Under the pieces are notes generated by a model. It was not told where the DNA came from. It did not search any database and saw nothing but the letters and a program-made list of their open reading frames with translations. From Phlegmacium glaucopus (taxonomy: Eukaryota > Basidiomycota > Agaricomycetes > Agaricales > Cortinariaceae), in assembly GCA_015039465.1 (NCBI GenBank), contig MU129988.1:249320-313319 (forward strand): a DNA stretch of 64,000 bases. Direction: 5' to 3'. Position 1 is the stretch's first letter. Each line of letters starts with the position of its first letter. A program made the position numbers and the translations under genes. Positions 12,475 through 23,778 of this stretch are shown here, in pieces.

Positions 12475-14283
12475 TTACTCAGCGGAAGAATGGGCGTATG
12501 TGGCTTCAAGACGGGATTTGACGTATTCTCCGGCAGTAATGACTTCATATCTGCTAGGCGACCCTGGACTAACACAGGTGGGAATAGGCTATGTAAACAG
12601 TATTTGTCAAAAAAAAATAAAGAATAATTATAAAAAAGTCCAAAACTCCTCACTTCTAGAAGTACATGGTAATCGGTGCCCAGGAAGAGTGGGACGGAAT
12701 AACGTTCTATACCAGATCGGTTAATCACACGATGCAATGTGGATTTGAAAACGTCGTCTATAGTGATAGCAAGTTGATTTGTTGCGGCCTTAGTTGCGGC
12801 GTCATTCACACTTACTTGTCCATCGTGCAAACTGGTCTCCTAGACTAAGTAAGGGTCCAGTGAGAAGAGGGCACGAAATTAGATAAGGCTTGTAGTGAGG
12901 ACATTCCTGAACGTACTTGAGAACCAACGTTCCAGGAATGGGGACTGCATCAACCCATTCTCCTGCAGTATTACGAACTTGCAATCCGCCAGCACGATCT
13001 TGCCACAATATAGTAAAGCACTGTACGAGAACAGTGGCGTATAATTAGAGCCATGTTATCAACTTGATCAATATCTCTCACTTCATAACTGTAGGAGAAG
13101 CGGAAGAAAGGTCAAACTCCGGATAAACTGTTATTTTTAGGTCGCTGGGGATGATCATACTCTGTATGGGCACCGATTCCAATCTGTCTTCCATCTGGAT
13201 CGAAGTTAGTTGGACTTTGTGGCGGGTAATGAAGAAGGCGCATAATCGCAGCAGGTTTTGTCGTCTAAGGATATCCCATGCACACCGTAAATTCGTAGTC
13301 GATAATAGAGTTGCCATTCGAAAAATATCACCTTATCGTCGAAGAAATTCTCTGGAAGCTCAAGTGCTAGAGCAAATAGCGGAAATAAGAGCTGACCGGT
13401 TTGAAGGACCCTGTGACTAGGCAGTTCGCCAAGGAAAATCAGTGCCTCAAATGTGGCGAGAACACAGTGAACCACATGGGAAGATAAACGTACTAGTAAT
13501 CCAAAACAGTTTCCCTAAAGCCGGGCAAACCGTCCGGCCAGATGTTAGCACCAGTCATAGCGCCATCATTCCTTGCGGATCGCGATGTATCACCTTCATT
13601 AGCTGAAGGATGAGGCTCCCAACCTAGATCAAAACCTTCGTGAAGGTCCCCAAGCCCTGTGGAATCGGTATTTTCGCCGAGGAGAGCAGTGTAGCCTTTA
13701 AAGTTGGGAGATTTATGGATATCTAGCTGTCAGAGAAGAAACAAGGTGTCCTACGTGATCAAGTACACAAAAAGGGATCCATTCGGGGCACATTAGACCA
13801 ACCTCCATCTTTACAGCCTCGGGGAGGGAAAAGTACTTCTTGGCTGCTTTAACAGTGTTGTCTATAACTTCTTCAGGAATCCCATGGGATTGAACTTAGA
13901 ACAATTCATCCAAGGATAGGACCCACGACACGGTCAATTTCTTATCTATTAAAAAATAAAAGTAGTCAAAAAAACCGCAACTCACTGTAGAAAAATCCAA
14001 CCTATAAATAAGTAGATGTAGTGATTTATTAGTAGTAGCAAGAGCCAGATAAACGGAGCGAGACGTACATTTATACAAGCATCTCGAATAAGATCAGCAA
14101 GTCGTCGACGTGCTACTGGATCCTGGCTACGCGCATCCCGAATGTCACTGCCGAGTTCTCAACGAGAATCCCCAAGCGGATGAAGTTTTAAAAGTCGGAC
14201 ATCACTGGAATTTCCTCGAACGTGCTCTCAGTTCGTTGCAACGCATGAAACAGAGTTGAAGCCGATGGGGTTTTTTCTGCCAT
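12475..14283 (-). pseudogene. 2-oxoglutarate/Fe(II)-dependent oxygenase with broken N-terminus
   Basis: Isopenicillin-N-synthase-like (DIOX_N plus 2OG-FeII_Oxy) protein. From the ATG at 14283 the frame reads MAEKTPSASTLFHALQ to EEIPV. It then meets TAA about 14188-14190 through an apparent 1-base loss in the usual IDFS region, and the resumed frame (KLHPLGDS) has a TGA at 14159-14161. Downstream, all exons splice in frame: DIRDARSQDPVARRRLADLIRDAC, SHGIPEEVIDNTVKAAKKYF, MELDIHKSPNFKGYTALLGEN, GLGDLHEGFDLGWE, GANIWPDGLPGFRE, TKPAAIMRLLHYPPQ, the metal-site [32 protein letters not shown] and the second ligand in STLHRVINRSGIERYS. It ends YAHSSAE at 12475. Only the first 50 or so codons are damaged, so it is either a young pseudogene, a sequence error, or a gene with a changed start. 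Confidence 0.75.
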
Positions 14284-14582
14284 GTAAGGTACAATTTGAG
14301 AGCTGAGCTCGGAAGGGTGAAATGAATGTTTGTTATCAAGTTCAAGTTACAGTTACAGTGGTCACGGCTACCAAAAATGAAACAAGTAGAAAAGAGATCG
14401 AATTTGATTTTGCGTATCTTGAGGTCTAGACTCTAGAGCTTCGAATATAGTAATACTACAGATAATATGAAATACGGAGTGCACAAGCTCATTAGACTTT
14501 GGACCATTTCCTGCCCCTTAGTGGTATGTAGTCCAGATACTAATCCTTTTTTTGAACATGAAGAAAAAGAAAAGAAATTATC

Positions 14583-17500
14583 TTAGGCACTGGTAGCGAG
14601 GCCCCTAGCGAAATGGAAGAAGTCGACGCTCGAGCCACTGACACCGTACTTGTAGATCTAGATGAAAAGCAATGAGCAACCAATCTCCCCACTACAGATC
14701 AGGAAATAAAACTCACAAAATGGGATGCCACCCAACTCGAAAACAAGGCCCTCTGATAAGCTTCAGGCAATCTCTTCAGCAATGTGTCCAAACCAACCAA
14801 ATCCACAAGAGTCTTCGGAATAGCACTACGCATCACCCCATTTCGACTCGGAACATCATCATACAAATCTGAACATTCCAATTCAGCCTGAAGGTTATTC
14901 AAAGTCTGTGAGAGCTCGTCGGAGATGGTCGTTCGTGGTTTGACACCACGCAAACGGGCGTGCTCTTTCCAGATACAGCTGAACTCGTTGGCAGCATTTT
15001 CAGTGATCTTGCCTTGGATATCTTTGACGTAGCTCTGGTAGAATTTGCTTGGCTTGCCGCCTTTGAAGATCATGAGGTCGGTATATTCTTCTGAGGAGAG
15101 GGCAAGGCCGGCGAGGACTTCGAGGGAGGAACTCGTTACACCACCTAAAAAGGAGTAGATGGTTGAGCGCCATGAAACCATGCGACAAATCCGGAGACAC
15201 TCACCCTTGTTGGCACTGGAGTCTTTGAACAAAATGACCTTGCGTTTCTCAAGATGCAGACGTGCTTGTTGGGTCAAGAACAAATTGGCACCCTCGACGA
15301 TATACTTGAAGTGAGCTTTGCCATCGGCGTCGATGAGCGCAGCCATATTTGAAATATTGACGGCTTCAGGTCTAGAATGGGTAAACAAACTTCATCAGTC
15401 ACGAGAAAATATCCACAAAAGAACTCATACTAACCGTCCACCACAAGGAACGAACAAGTCAGCCTTGAACCGCAAATGAGCTCCGTTACGGAAGTCAGTA
15501 CCGTCCAGAACAAGTTCACCAGCTATTTACAAACTCTGATTAAGCATTGAATATCCAAAGCGAAGAAAAAGAAACTCATACAAGGCAATTTAACATCTTG
15601 ATCCTCAATTTTCACAAGGTAACCGTCCTTACTCAACTTGGCAGTATTGAAGTGCTTCACAGCTAAACGGGCTTTGGCGAGTCGGATGAGCTCTGGACGG
15701 TCAATGCCGACGGGGTCAGCGAGAACACCACTTCCATCGATGACGGCGATTGTTTTGTCCGAAGACAGCAAGATTTCATCTGGGAAAACCGGTCAGTATC
15801 TCTTGTATTCGCCAACACGAAGGACGACGTACTGGAGCCCAAATCACCATCTAAATATCAAAAAAAGAAAAGTCAAAAAAATGACCTTCCTTGTCACGTG
15901 AGGATAATAACACATACCAGGTCCTCCAGTCTGTACCTTTGTAATATCCTTCTCCCTCAATCCAAGCTGTTTATAAATCCCAAGCACATATTGACGGATA
16001 GACAAGGAAGTCATTCCATAGGTATCATGAGGTACTCCTCCGAGAGTCTCTGCACTCTTTCCGGTGGTGAACGACTTCCACCAAGTCTCGGCACCACGAG
16101 TGCGGGCGTGCACTATCAGAAGGTCGATTATTCAGAGGTTCACCGAAGAAATAGCAAGAACTTACGGGCAGCCCAGTCCATCATATCAGCTGTGCCCTCT
16201 ATCAGACAATGCAAAATCAGCTACGATCCAAAAAAGCGTGAAATTTTTTGATCCAATTACCATCTGGACCGAAGAACAGCAGTTCAGGTTTGCCATACAA
16301 ATCCACCAAAGGCTCTTTAATCCCTGGGCTCTGTCCCGGAATGAGAAGGTCGATAATCGACTACAAACCAAGCAGCTTCATCAGTAAAATGCAAGGAAAA
16401 ATTGAGGAAAATGAGATGCATACATCGACGTATTTCTCGAAACATCTTCTCGGACTCGCTCCTAACCTGAGGATCGTCCAATGTCACGTGAGCATATATT
16501 CGGAGCGAGGAAGTTAAGAGACTGACGAAGGCAAGATAGTGCCCTTCGCACCACCCTCGGGTATATCCTTGTTCTTCAATGATTGTGTCGATGCGAGATT
16601 GTAATTCTCGTCGAACCTACAAAATTGATTAGTATCAGTCGACAAGCTCACAAACACAAGAAGGGGCGGTAGACGTACAGCATCCTCTGGTTGATGGAAT
16701 AATTCCTGATATCAAAAAGGGAGTTAAGGCAACGAAGCAAGTTACAAGAAAAGAAAAACACAGACTCCTTGTTTCTTGACATCACAATTCGGATCCCACC
16801 ACGGGCAACATCGCGGAATCGGATATGGAATCCTCTGAAATCATTTCCTACATCCTGAGGTCAGCAGACGTAAGGAATCCGAGTTAAGGGAAAGAAACAT
16901 ACCGATGACGAAGAACATCCCGAAAGGTTTCTTGGGGTACTCAATCTCCGGCAAGAAGTCCGGAGCGAGACGGAAGGAGAGAGCTACTTTTGTAGGTTGG
17001 TAAAAGTTGGTTTTTAATACATGCCTATTTTAGAATTCGACAACGTTAAGTGTTCAAAGTTACAAAACCATGGAAACGGAAACGAACTTGTTGAAAATCA
17101 AGAAACTCTCCAAAACTTGCATTTCATGTTTGTTAGATATAGTTCTGCGGATTTTGTCGTAGAGTTCAGAGTCTGTGAGGGGTTGAACTGTTTGAAGACG
17201 TTGGTATGAGAGTGTTGGCCTTTTTTGAATAAAAAAAAAGTCAGTAAAAGCGATTAAAGAATATAAACGAGATTTACATCAAGTCTGAAGCGTCATCTGA
17301 TGAAGGATAATGCGTCATCGCAAAGTTCACATACAATAACCGGATCTACACCATCCAGAAAAGAGACATCAAATCCAACCCAAACACCCAACATCACAAA
17401 AAAGAAGATAACATACCAATTCGGGATGAGCAAGGATAACTTGCGCAATACTCTCCCTGGTAAAGGTCTCCTCCCTAAACCTCCTCTTGATATCATTTAA

Positions 17501-19131
17501 AACTTCAGCATGAGCTGGATCGTTCTCATTCAACACATTCTTGAGCTGGAGGTAGGCAGAACCAAGTCGGTTGCAGAAGTGTTGCGCAAATATCCAACCA
17601 CAGTCTATACAGAAGAAGAAAAGTCAGCGAAAGGAAGGATAACTGTGGGGGGGTTGATTGGGGAATAGAGAAAACGGGACGTACAGGCATACGTAGCTTC
17701 TTGAACTGCGTTGCTACCAAGGGATTTTGGTAGGAAATAAGGGTTGTCGGGGAGACAGTAGAGTAAGGAAGCCTCTTTCATTACTTGGAAGATAGAGTGC
17801 TCAATCGGAGGAGCATTGGTATTAGGCAGAGGGTTGAGGTATAGGGAGATAATGGTTACTCCATTGGAAAATTGTTCTATTAAAATCGAATTGTTAAGAG
17901 CGGGAGGAACGATAAAGAGATATGACTAATTTACCAACGTATTTGCGAGCTGAGTAGAGGGAGTAGAAATGGTACAAGTTGGAAAGAGCGCTAGATAGAC
18001 AGTTGAGTTAGTTAGAAAACGTTTGTTAGGCGTATGGGGGAAGATGATTAACCTGAAGAAGCCAGAAGTGCCTCCCATCCTATATCCAATGACCAACCTC
18101 CTCTCACGCGTGCCCTCGACTTCAAACACTTCCATAACAGGTCCATGCCTGGATTCGACATTCCACATCACCTAGCCTCAAAATCAGTTTTTGTCCCCTA
18201 ATACAGAACAAAAATGAGTCAAAACATACTTCCTGATAAATGTCCAATGTATTTTTGGTTGCCTTTTCCAAGAATGAAGAATCCGAAACAGAACGGATAT
18301 CCGTCTTGTGATCCGCAAGGGTACCACCTACCACTTTGGTGGGGAAATTACATTTGGTGACGAAGTAGCATCGAAGCTGTTGGGACGCGGTGGCAGAGAT
18401 AGAGCCTGCAGAACGGAAAGTCTCCAATCTGTACGCGTTAACCGGCGTGGAATTGTTCAAGAATAATTCATCAATTCTATATAAGGGTTAAAACATCAGT
18501 CCAACCAATTCGTCTGATCATGATGAAAAGATGGAGACTGAAATGTATGGTGGGCGGAGCGAAAGGGATTGGTTGTAGATAAAATGGAACTTGAGCGGCC
18601 TCACCTCGCTTCACATGTGGCTCCTGGACCTTCCGTAGTCGTCAAACCTGGGGCACTGGTGTGAATAAATGTGGCCCCATTCCCCTTTTCATCGATCTTT
18701 TCTAAATCAATAACAAGGGTGGCGGGGTCATGTTTTGTATAAGCCAAAATTTTGGCTCCGAACAGGGCTATGATATGATCCGATATGACCTCTCGAGATT
18801 CGTTCTGGAAGTATGTGTCGTCGATGCCGAGGTTAGAGTAGAACCATTTGACCTCGTTGCCGACGAGTTCGCGTGGGATAAAGCCCTGTTTTCAGGAACA
18901 GAGTTGATTATCGGTTGATTATCTCAAAAGGGGGGGGGAAAAAGAAGAGATAATGACCTTGGCAGCGACATCGATTTCTACGAGGGCGCGTTGTTCTTCT
19001 TTGCCTTTGAAGACTGGTGTAGTGTAACCTGGAATATTCTCGACGCGATTCAAAGAGGTCTCGCTACCATGTGTTGAGTGCATCAGGGGATGCCCAGCAG
19101 TGAAACGAGCTGTCAACTCTGGTGTCGACAT
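14583..19131 (-). CDS. GDH2: NAD-specific glutamate dehydrogenase (large fungal type)
   Basis: Catabolic NAD-dependent glutamate dehydrogenase, converting glutamate to 2-oxoglutarate and ammonium. The ATG at 19131 (MSTPELTARF) starts a gene of roughly 20 exons. Visible blocks: NFYQPTKVALSFRLAPDFLP, YPKKPFGMFFVIG, RGGIRIVMSRN, DENYNLASTQSLKNKDIPEG with the substrate-site PEGGAKG (about 16550), GPDEGTADMMDWAALHARTR, LGSNEILLSSDKT-AVIDGSG (dinucleotide domain), RNGAHLRFKADLFVPCGGRP, EAVNISNMAALIDADGKAHF, KYIVEGANLFLTQQARLHLE, LILFKDSSANKGGVTSSSLE and a C-terminal SGSSVDFFHFARGLATSA ending at TAA 14583-14585. Length and order agree with the roughly 1,050-residue yeast Gdh2 type. An in-frame extension upstream of 19131 has no ATG. 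Expected in the cytosol or mitochondrion. Confidence 0.93.
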
Positions 19132-21361
19132 ATCGGAGGATGTATTTGAGAGGTAGTTGTTCAAGGGGGAGGAATGGATCGATGATGAATGATTACACTC
19201 TGTTTCTTTTATACTTATTCTGTAAAGGGAACTCGACCGGACCTCCACTGAATGGCCGATTTTTTGGCGTCGGGCTTATCTAATTGGGTAACTATCCAGT
19301 AGGCTTTTATTCGAGGAATATATTATAGATAGCCGTGAAGCCGAGCCCCCTTACAGATTATCAAAATAATCATTTTAGGAATATATAAACTCATTTTATG
19401 TGCCCCCTTACTTCCATAATTGTGGAAGCGGAGTTGTAACTTTGACATATACAACTCCATACACTTTTAGCCGGCGGACTAGTCACCCGTAAAGTGTATA
19501 GCCTTGTAACCATTTCAATAAATGATCCTGATAAACGGAGCTTGACCCGACCATATACCCCATGACTCCCTTCAAATCCGAGGTTTTGCGCTTGCACAGG
19601 AAATTTCAGTTGTCAACGCGTACTTGCTTTGATTGTTACCTTTTGCGTCATTATGGGGGCAACGTTCGTCAGTGAATTCACATCACGTTCAATAACGCCA
19701 GGGGGGGTCGTTATTAACCTCATCGTGTTTCTACATAGAAGTTGGACCTTCGAATTCTTTCTGACATATTTAACAAAAAAAATCCCTCTGCCCATTCCAA
19801 TTTCCAAAAAGACACCTTGTGACCCCACCCCTCCTACATCCCATCCACCCTGGCCGTTCATATTTTTCTTTGGGGCAGCGAACCTCGGACCGAGCTAACA
19901 CAAAAAAGTATCCAGGTGCCCCAAAATACGAAGCATCGTACGAGCAAATGCCCTTATGGATGCAAGCCGACTAGATGTTTTGCCCTTGTGCCTTTTTGCT
20001 TGCAAGCTCCGGGATAAATCATGATGAATGATGGATCAACCAATATAACGAATTTTTTTATACCTTGTACTTACCAAATCTCTACTGTTGAAACCCACTC
20101 CGGAAGTCATCAGCAAACCATGAATATGGTAGCGGATCGGACCTTGGGGGGGAGTAAAGAGTTCGACAGATTACAAACTTGCCATAAATCACCATACCAT
20201 GTCATAATAAGACGTCCTCGCGTTAATAATTCCTGTACATAAGGCTTGCTCCACCTATACTTAGCTCTTGTCCCAGAGAGACGGTCCTCAACGATTGCCG
20301 TGCTGGGGCCCAACGTTAAGTCATTACACAAACATAACGCCGCCGCCGGCACGCGGGAACATCGCATGATGCGCAATAACCGAATTTAGACACGTTCGAC
20401 GTTCATATCGGATCATCCTTCCTTCCTACATGATCTTATCTTCTTGCAATTCAATAGACATTCGACATTCAACCGGGACATGAGCGCGACACTTGTCCTT
20501 ATAGACTTCGGAATCGCGCAACCACCGTCTTGTATTTTCCAAAAAAAAAACGGAACCGGAACAGCACTCGGCAGTCCGACCAGGGTTAGTTTCAAACAAC
20601 TACTGCAACGGCTAGGCTGTTAAGATCCGTGTAAGTAATTGGGATCCGATTGGGTTCATATATTAATTAACAGGAATGTTTCTTCATTAAAAAGTTCTCG
20701 TCAACACCGGGGCGCCTGTCGTACAAAAATGACATACACATATTACAAGTTACTATTCAAAAAAAAGCCAAGTGGCGGAACCGAGTCCCTCTCAAGTTTC
20801 AACCTTTCCAGAAACGCAACCGCATCAATTATCCCCGTCGCACATGATCATTTATTTTGACCTTTTGAAAATCCCTGAACGTGTATGTCAAGCTGACAGG
20901 TTTCCTTTCGATTCGAAAATCCCTTTTCTATTTTGACCGCAAACTTGAATGAGTACTTACACTCAAATAACTCAGGTATTATGATGTGTATGGGTGTATT
21001 TTAATCAAGTCCGATCGAGGTCCGATCACCCTCTCAGTTTTACATACAAAGTAGGGTCTATAGGGACCAGAGGAACCCTGTGCCATGGGGGCGCGTCGGG
21101 TGGACGTCCAGACATCATTTGATCATCTCGATGATATTGCGGGGTAAGCTAGATTAGATTAGATCAGATATAAAGATCATCGATACGATAGCAACAAAGT
21201 ATTTGGTTCTTTTTGGAAGGCTTCTCCAACGCAATTGATATATGTATCCTCTGAAATGTACAAGACGAAATAAAACATTTACATACAAACTTATTTCAAA
21301 TTCATTCGTTTTCCTTTGCTTTCTTTCTTTCTATTCCTTCCTTCCTTCCTCCCATAACACT
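19132..21361. other. Intergenic region with short hairpins, no gene seen
   Basis: 2.2 kb between the glutamate dehydrogenase start and the stop of the next dehydrogenase. No exon chain is convincing. It holds the hairpin group at 19411-19499, homopurine/homopyrimidine runs, and a CTTT/CTTCC-rich tract at about 21310-21360. The glutamate dehydrogenase promoter must lie in its left part. Confidence 0.45.
19411..19499. repeat. Three consecutive short hairpins
   Basis: Three perfect stems follow each other: CTTCCA/TGGAAG (19411-19416 with 19423-19428), GAGTTGTA/TACAACTC (19431-19438 with 19450-19457) and ATACACTTT/AAAGTGTAT (19459-19467 with 19491-19499). Loops are 6, 11 and 23 nt. They lie about 280 nt upstream of the glutamate dehydrogenase start codon. 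Function unknown; they could be remnants of a small inverted-repeat element. Confidence 0.6.
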
Positions 21362-23058
21362 TCACTCCAACTGCGCCAACCCTTCCCTCATATACTCCTC
21401 ATATAGAGCCTTATACTTCCCATCCCACCTACTCAACGCCGGCCTCCCCTCTGCAATATCCGCGGCAGCCCACATAATCCTCAATTGATCCACCTCCCTC
21501 CTCGTATCATTGTCTGGTACGAGGATATAAAAATCACCTTCACGGAGTTTGTCTATCATATACAGCACTGTTTCGGTTGCTGACCACGCTCCGGCTGGCT
21601 TCGAGGCTAGGGAAAGAGCACCGGTTAGAGCCGTGAATGTCCATCCGGGGCTATGATTTTTTTCCAAGGTTAGTGGATCGGTTATATTACTTTTATTTTG
21701 GAACTTACATGAAGAGATGGGCGGTTACGTTGCTTTCAGCTTTTTCTCTTAATTCATGAGCAAGGCCTTCTGTTAAACTCTTCACAGCAGCTTTTGAAGC
21801 GTTGTAAGCTGCATTTCCACTAAGGAAAAAAAAACGAAATGAATAAATGGTACTACTATATTGACAACACTTACGGTGGATTCGTGATACCTTGCTTTGA
21901 ACCAGTATTGATCACGACAGCTGGATTTTCTTGATGAAGCATGTTCTAAGTAAATAAGAGTCAGAAAATGCGCATATATTTCAGTCCAAGACCAAGAAAA
22001 TAAATATCTCACAGGCACAAACGTCTGCTGAACATTCACAATTCTATAAAAGAAGATGTGGTTAACCTTTTAAGCTCATACAAAACAAAAAAAAATAGAA
22101 AAAAGTTTTACCCAAATAGATTGACATCAAATATTTTGTGCCAGTTGTCGATCCCATCCCAAGAGGTACCCTTGATGCCTATTCCAGCATTGTTCATGAG
22201 CACAGCGACCTGTACGGTGATGAGTACATGTCGGATGGGGATTTAGGAGGATAGATTGGGGATAGGAATAAGAGAAGAGAGGAGAGTTATAGGGGTAGTG
22301 GCGTAGTGGCGTGGGGAAGAGAAGAGAGTGACAAAGGTTTTTGGATAATTCTGTATAGAGGCCATTGAAACAATGGGTGTGTAGTAGTGAAGAAAATAGC
22401 GACAAAAGGGGAATTATCAGGGGCGTCTTGGAGAATGAATGTGTACATAGCAACAAAAGGCTGTTCCAAGCACAGCATGAAGAGGCAAGGTCCGTCTGGT
22501 GGGGTTGTCGGGAAGCCACGAAAAAGAAAAAAGAAAGAAGAAAAAACTCCCAACGAGGAGAAAAAGCCCACAATCAGAACGGTTTACATATAATAATTTC
22601 CTCACCTCGCCCCAAGTTTCATACACTTTATCTCTCAATCTAACAACCTGATCCAACTTTGATACATCGGTCGGGACGATCAACACATTCGATTCGCCAA
22701 TAACTGCGACCAGTTCATGTCCAACTTGTGCTAGATTCTTTTCATCAGAATCGGCTATGGCGATTTTTAAACCGAGTCTTGATTAAGGTTTGTGATGATG
22801 GTGGATGAGTATATATATGAAAATTCATTTCAAAAAAATATAAGCGCCAATGGCTTACTTTGCGAATTCCAAAGCAGCTGCACGTCCAATACCACTAGCA
22901 GCGCCGGTGATAAGTGCAACACGACCAGCATGAATAACTGGATGTAATTCATCGGCTACGGACATATTATCCGGTTTATAAGATGAAGTTCCGGTATAAT
23001 AAGCTGAATGCAATGGTGAACCATTGCGACTACGATTTGGTGGAGTTTTCGGTATCAT
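21362..23058 (-). CDS. Short-chain dehydrogenase/reductase
   Basis: Classical SDR oxidoreductase with a Rossmann fold. The ATG at 23058 gives a short leader, then AGRVALITGAASGIGRAAALEF (cofactor loop TGAASGIG), VLIVPTDVSKLDQVVRLRDK (DV motif), MNNAGIGI, DNWHKIFDVNLFG, VVINTGSKQGITNPP and the catalytic YNASK (about 21800), then SLTEGLAHELRE and a C-terminal helix-rich segment ending REGLAQLE at TGA 21362-21364. The Asp in IADSDE after strand 2 favours NAD(H). About six short introns. The tail, about 100 residues past the active site (YMIDKLREGDFYILVPDNDT, DIAEGRPALSRW), is typical of a fungal subgroup of unknown substrate. All catalytic residues are present. Confidence 0.87.
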
Positions 23059-23778
23059 GGTTCAAGAAAGAAGAGCGTATGAGTAAAGAAGAAAAAGGGC
23101 GGCTTGATGTTGTTGTTGGCCGGCGTCATCTTCCTGCTTACAGAATAACTTGCTCCGAAACTATTACAGCAATAAAGGGGTATGGCGTGATCACCCCAAA
23201 ATCAGATACCTCAGAGTCAGACTATCAATCAAAGATCCAAATATAGCTTTCTCTCGCGGTCAAAGCCGAAGTGACAGATTTTCATTGAGGCACCAAGAAA
23301 CGGACTAACTACTTAGTACTAAAAAAACTAAAAGATTCAGATTTTATAGACAAACAAACATAGGGACAAGAAAAATAGGAATCGAACAAGTAACAAGTGA
23401 AAAAGCCAAGTCCAAGAATAAATACAACGATCATCTGCGTGGGTTTTGCTTTACACTAGAAACGGTTTGAGTTGGGTGAAGGAATGGGGATTGGGGGTCA
23501 CGTATTGAATATGCAACCCCTGCTACAAAAGTACCGTACGTGCTTCGTGATGTTGTCGTGATTGGATGAAGGTAGGCATGTATGTATGAAAGAAAACGAA
23601 AAAAAAAGAGAAATTAAACAGACGGAGGGTGTAAGGAATTATCGTTGGCAGTGCTTGTTGCGCATGAGATTAACCAGCGGTTTGAACCACTAAACGGTGT
23701 CCGCGCGATTATCCTACTCGATTAATCAACAAACATGAACGATAAAGAAAACATTTAAATCCACCTGTAAAGATCTCT
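23059..23778. other. Intergenic region, no gene seen
   Basis: 720 nt between the dehydrogenase start codon and the VTS1-like stop codon. AT-rich with A-runs. It must contain the dehydrogenase promoter and the VTS1-like 3' UTR. No exon or RNA gene is recognised. Confidence 0.45.

Noticed and set aside
12399..13475. Oxygenase judged inactive because the exon after HTE seemed lost
   Set aside because: A 7-nt micro-exon at 13082-13088 restores HTDYE and the frame, so only the N-terminal damage remains.
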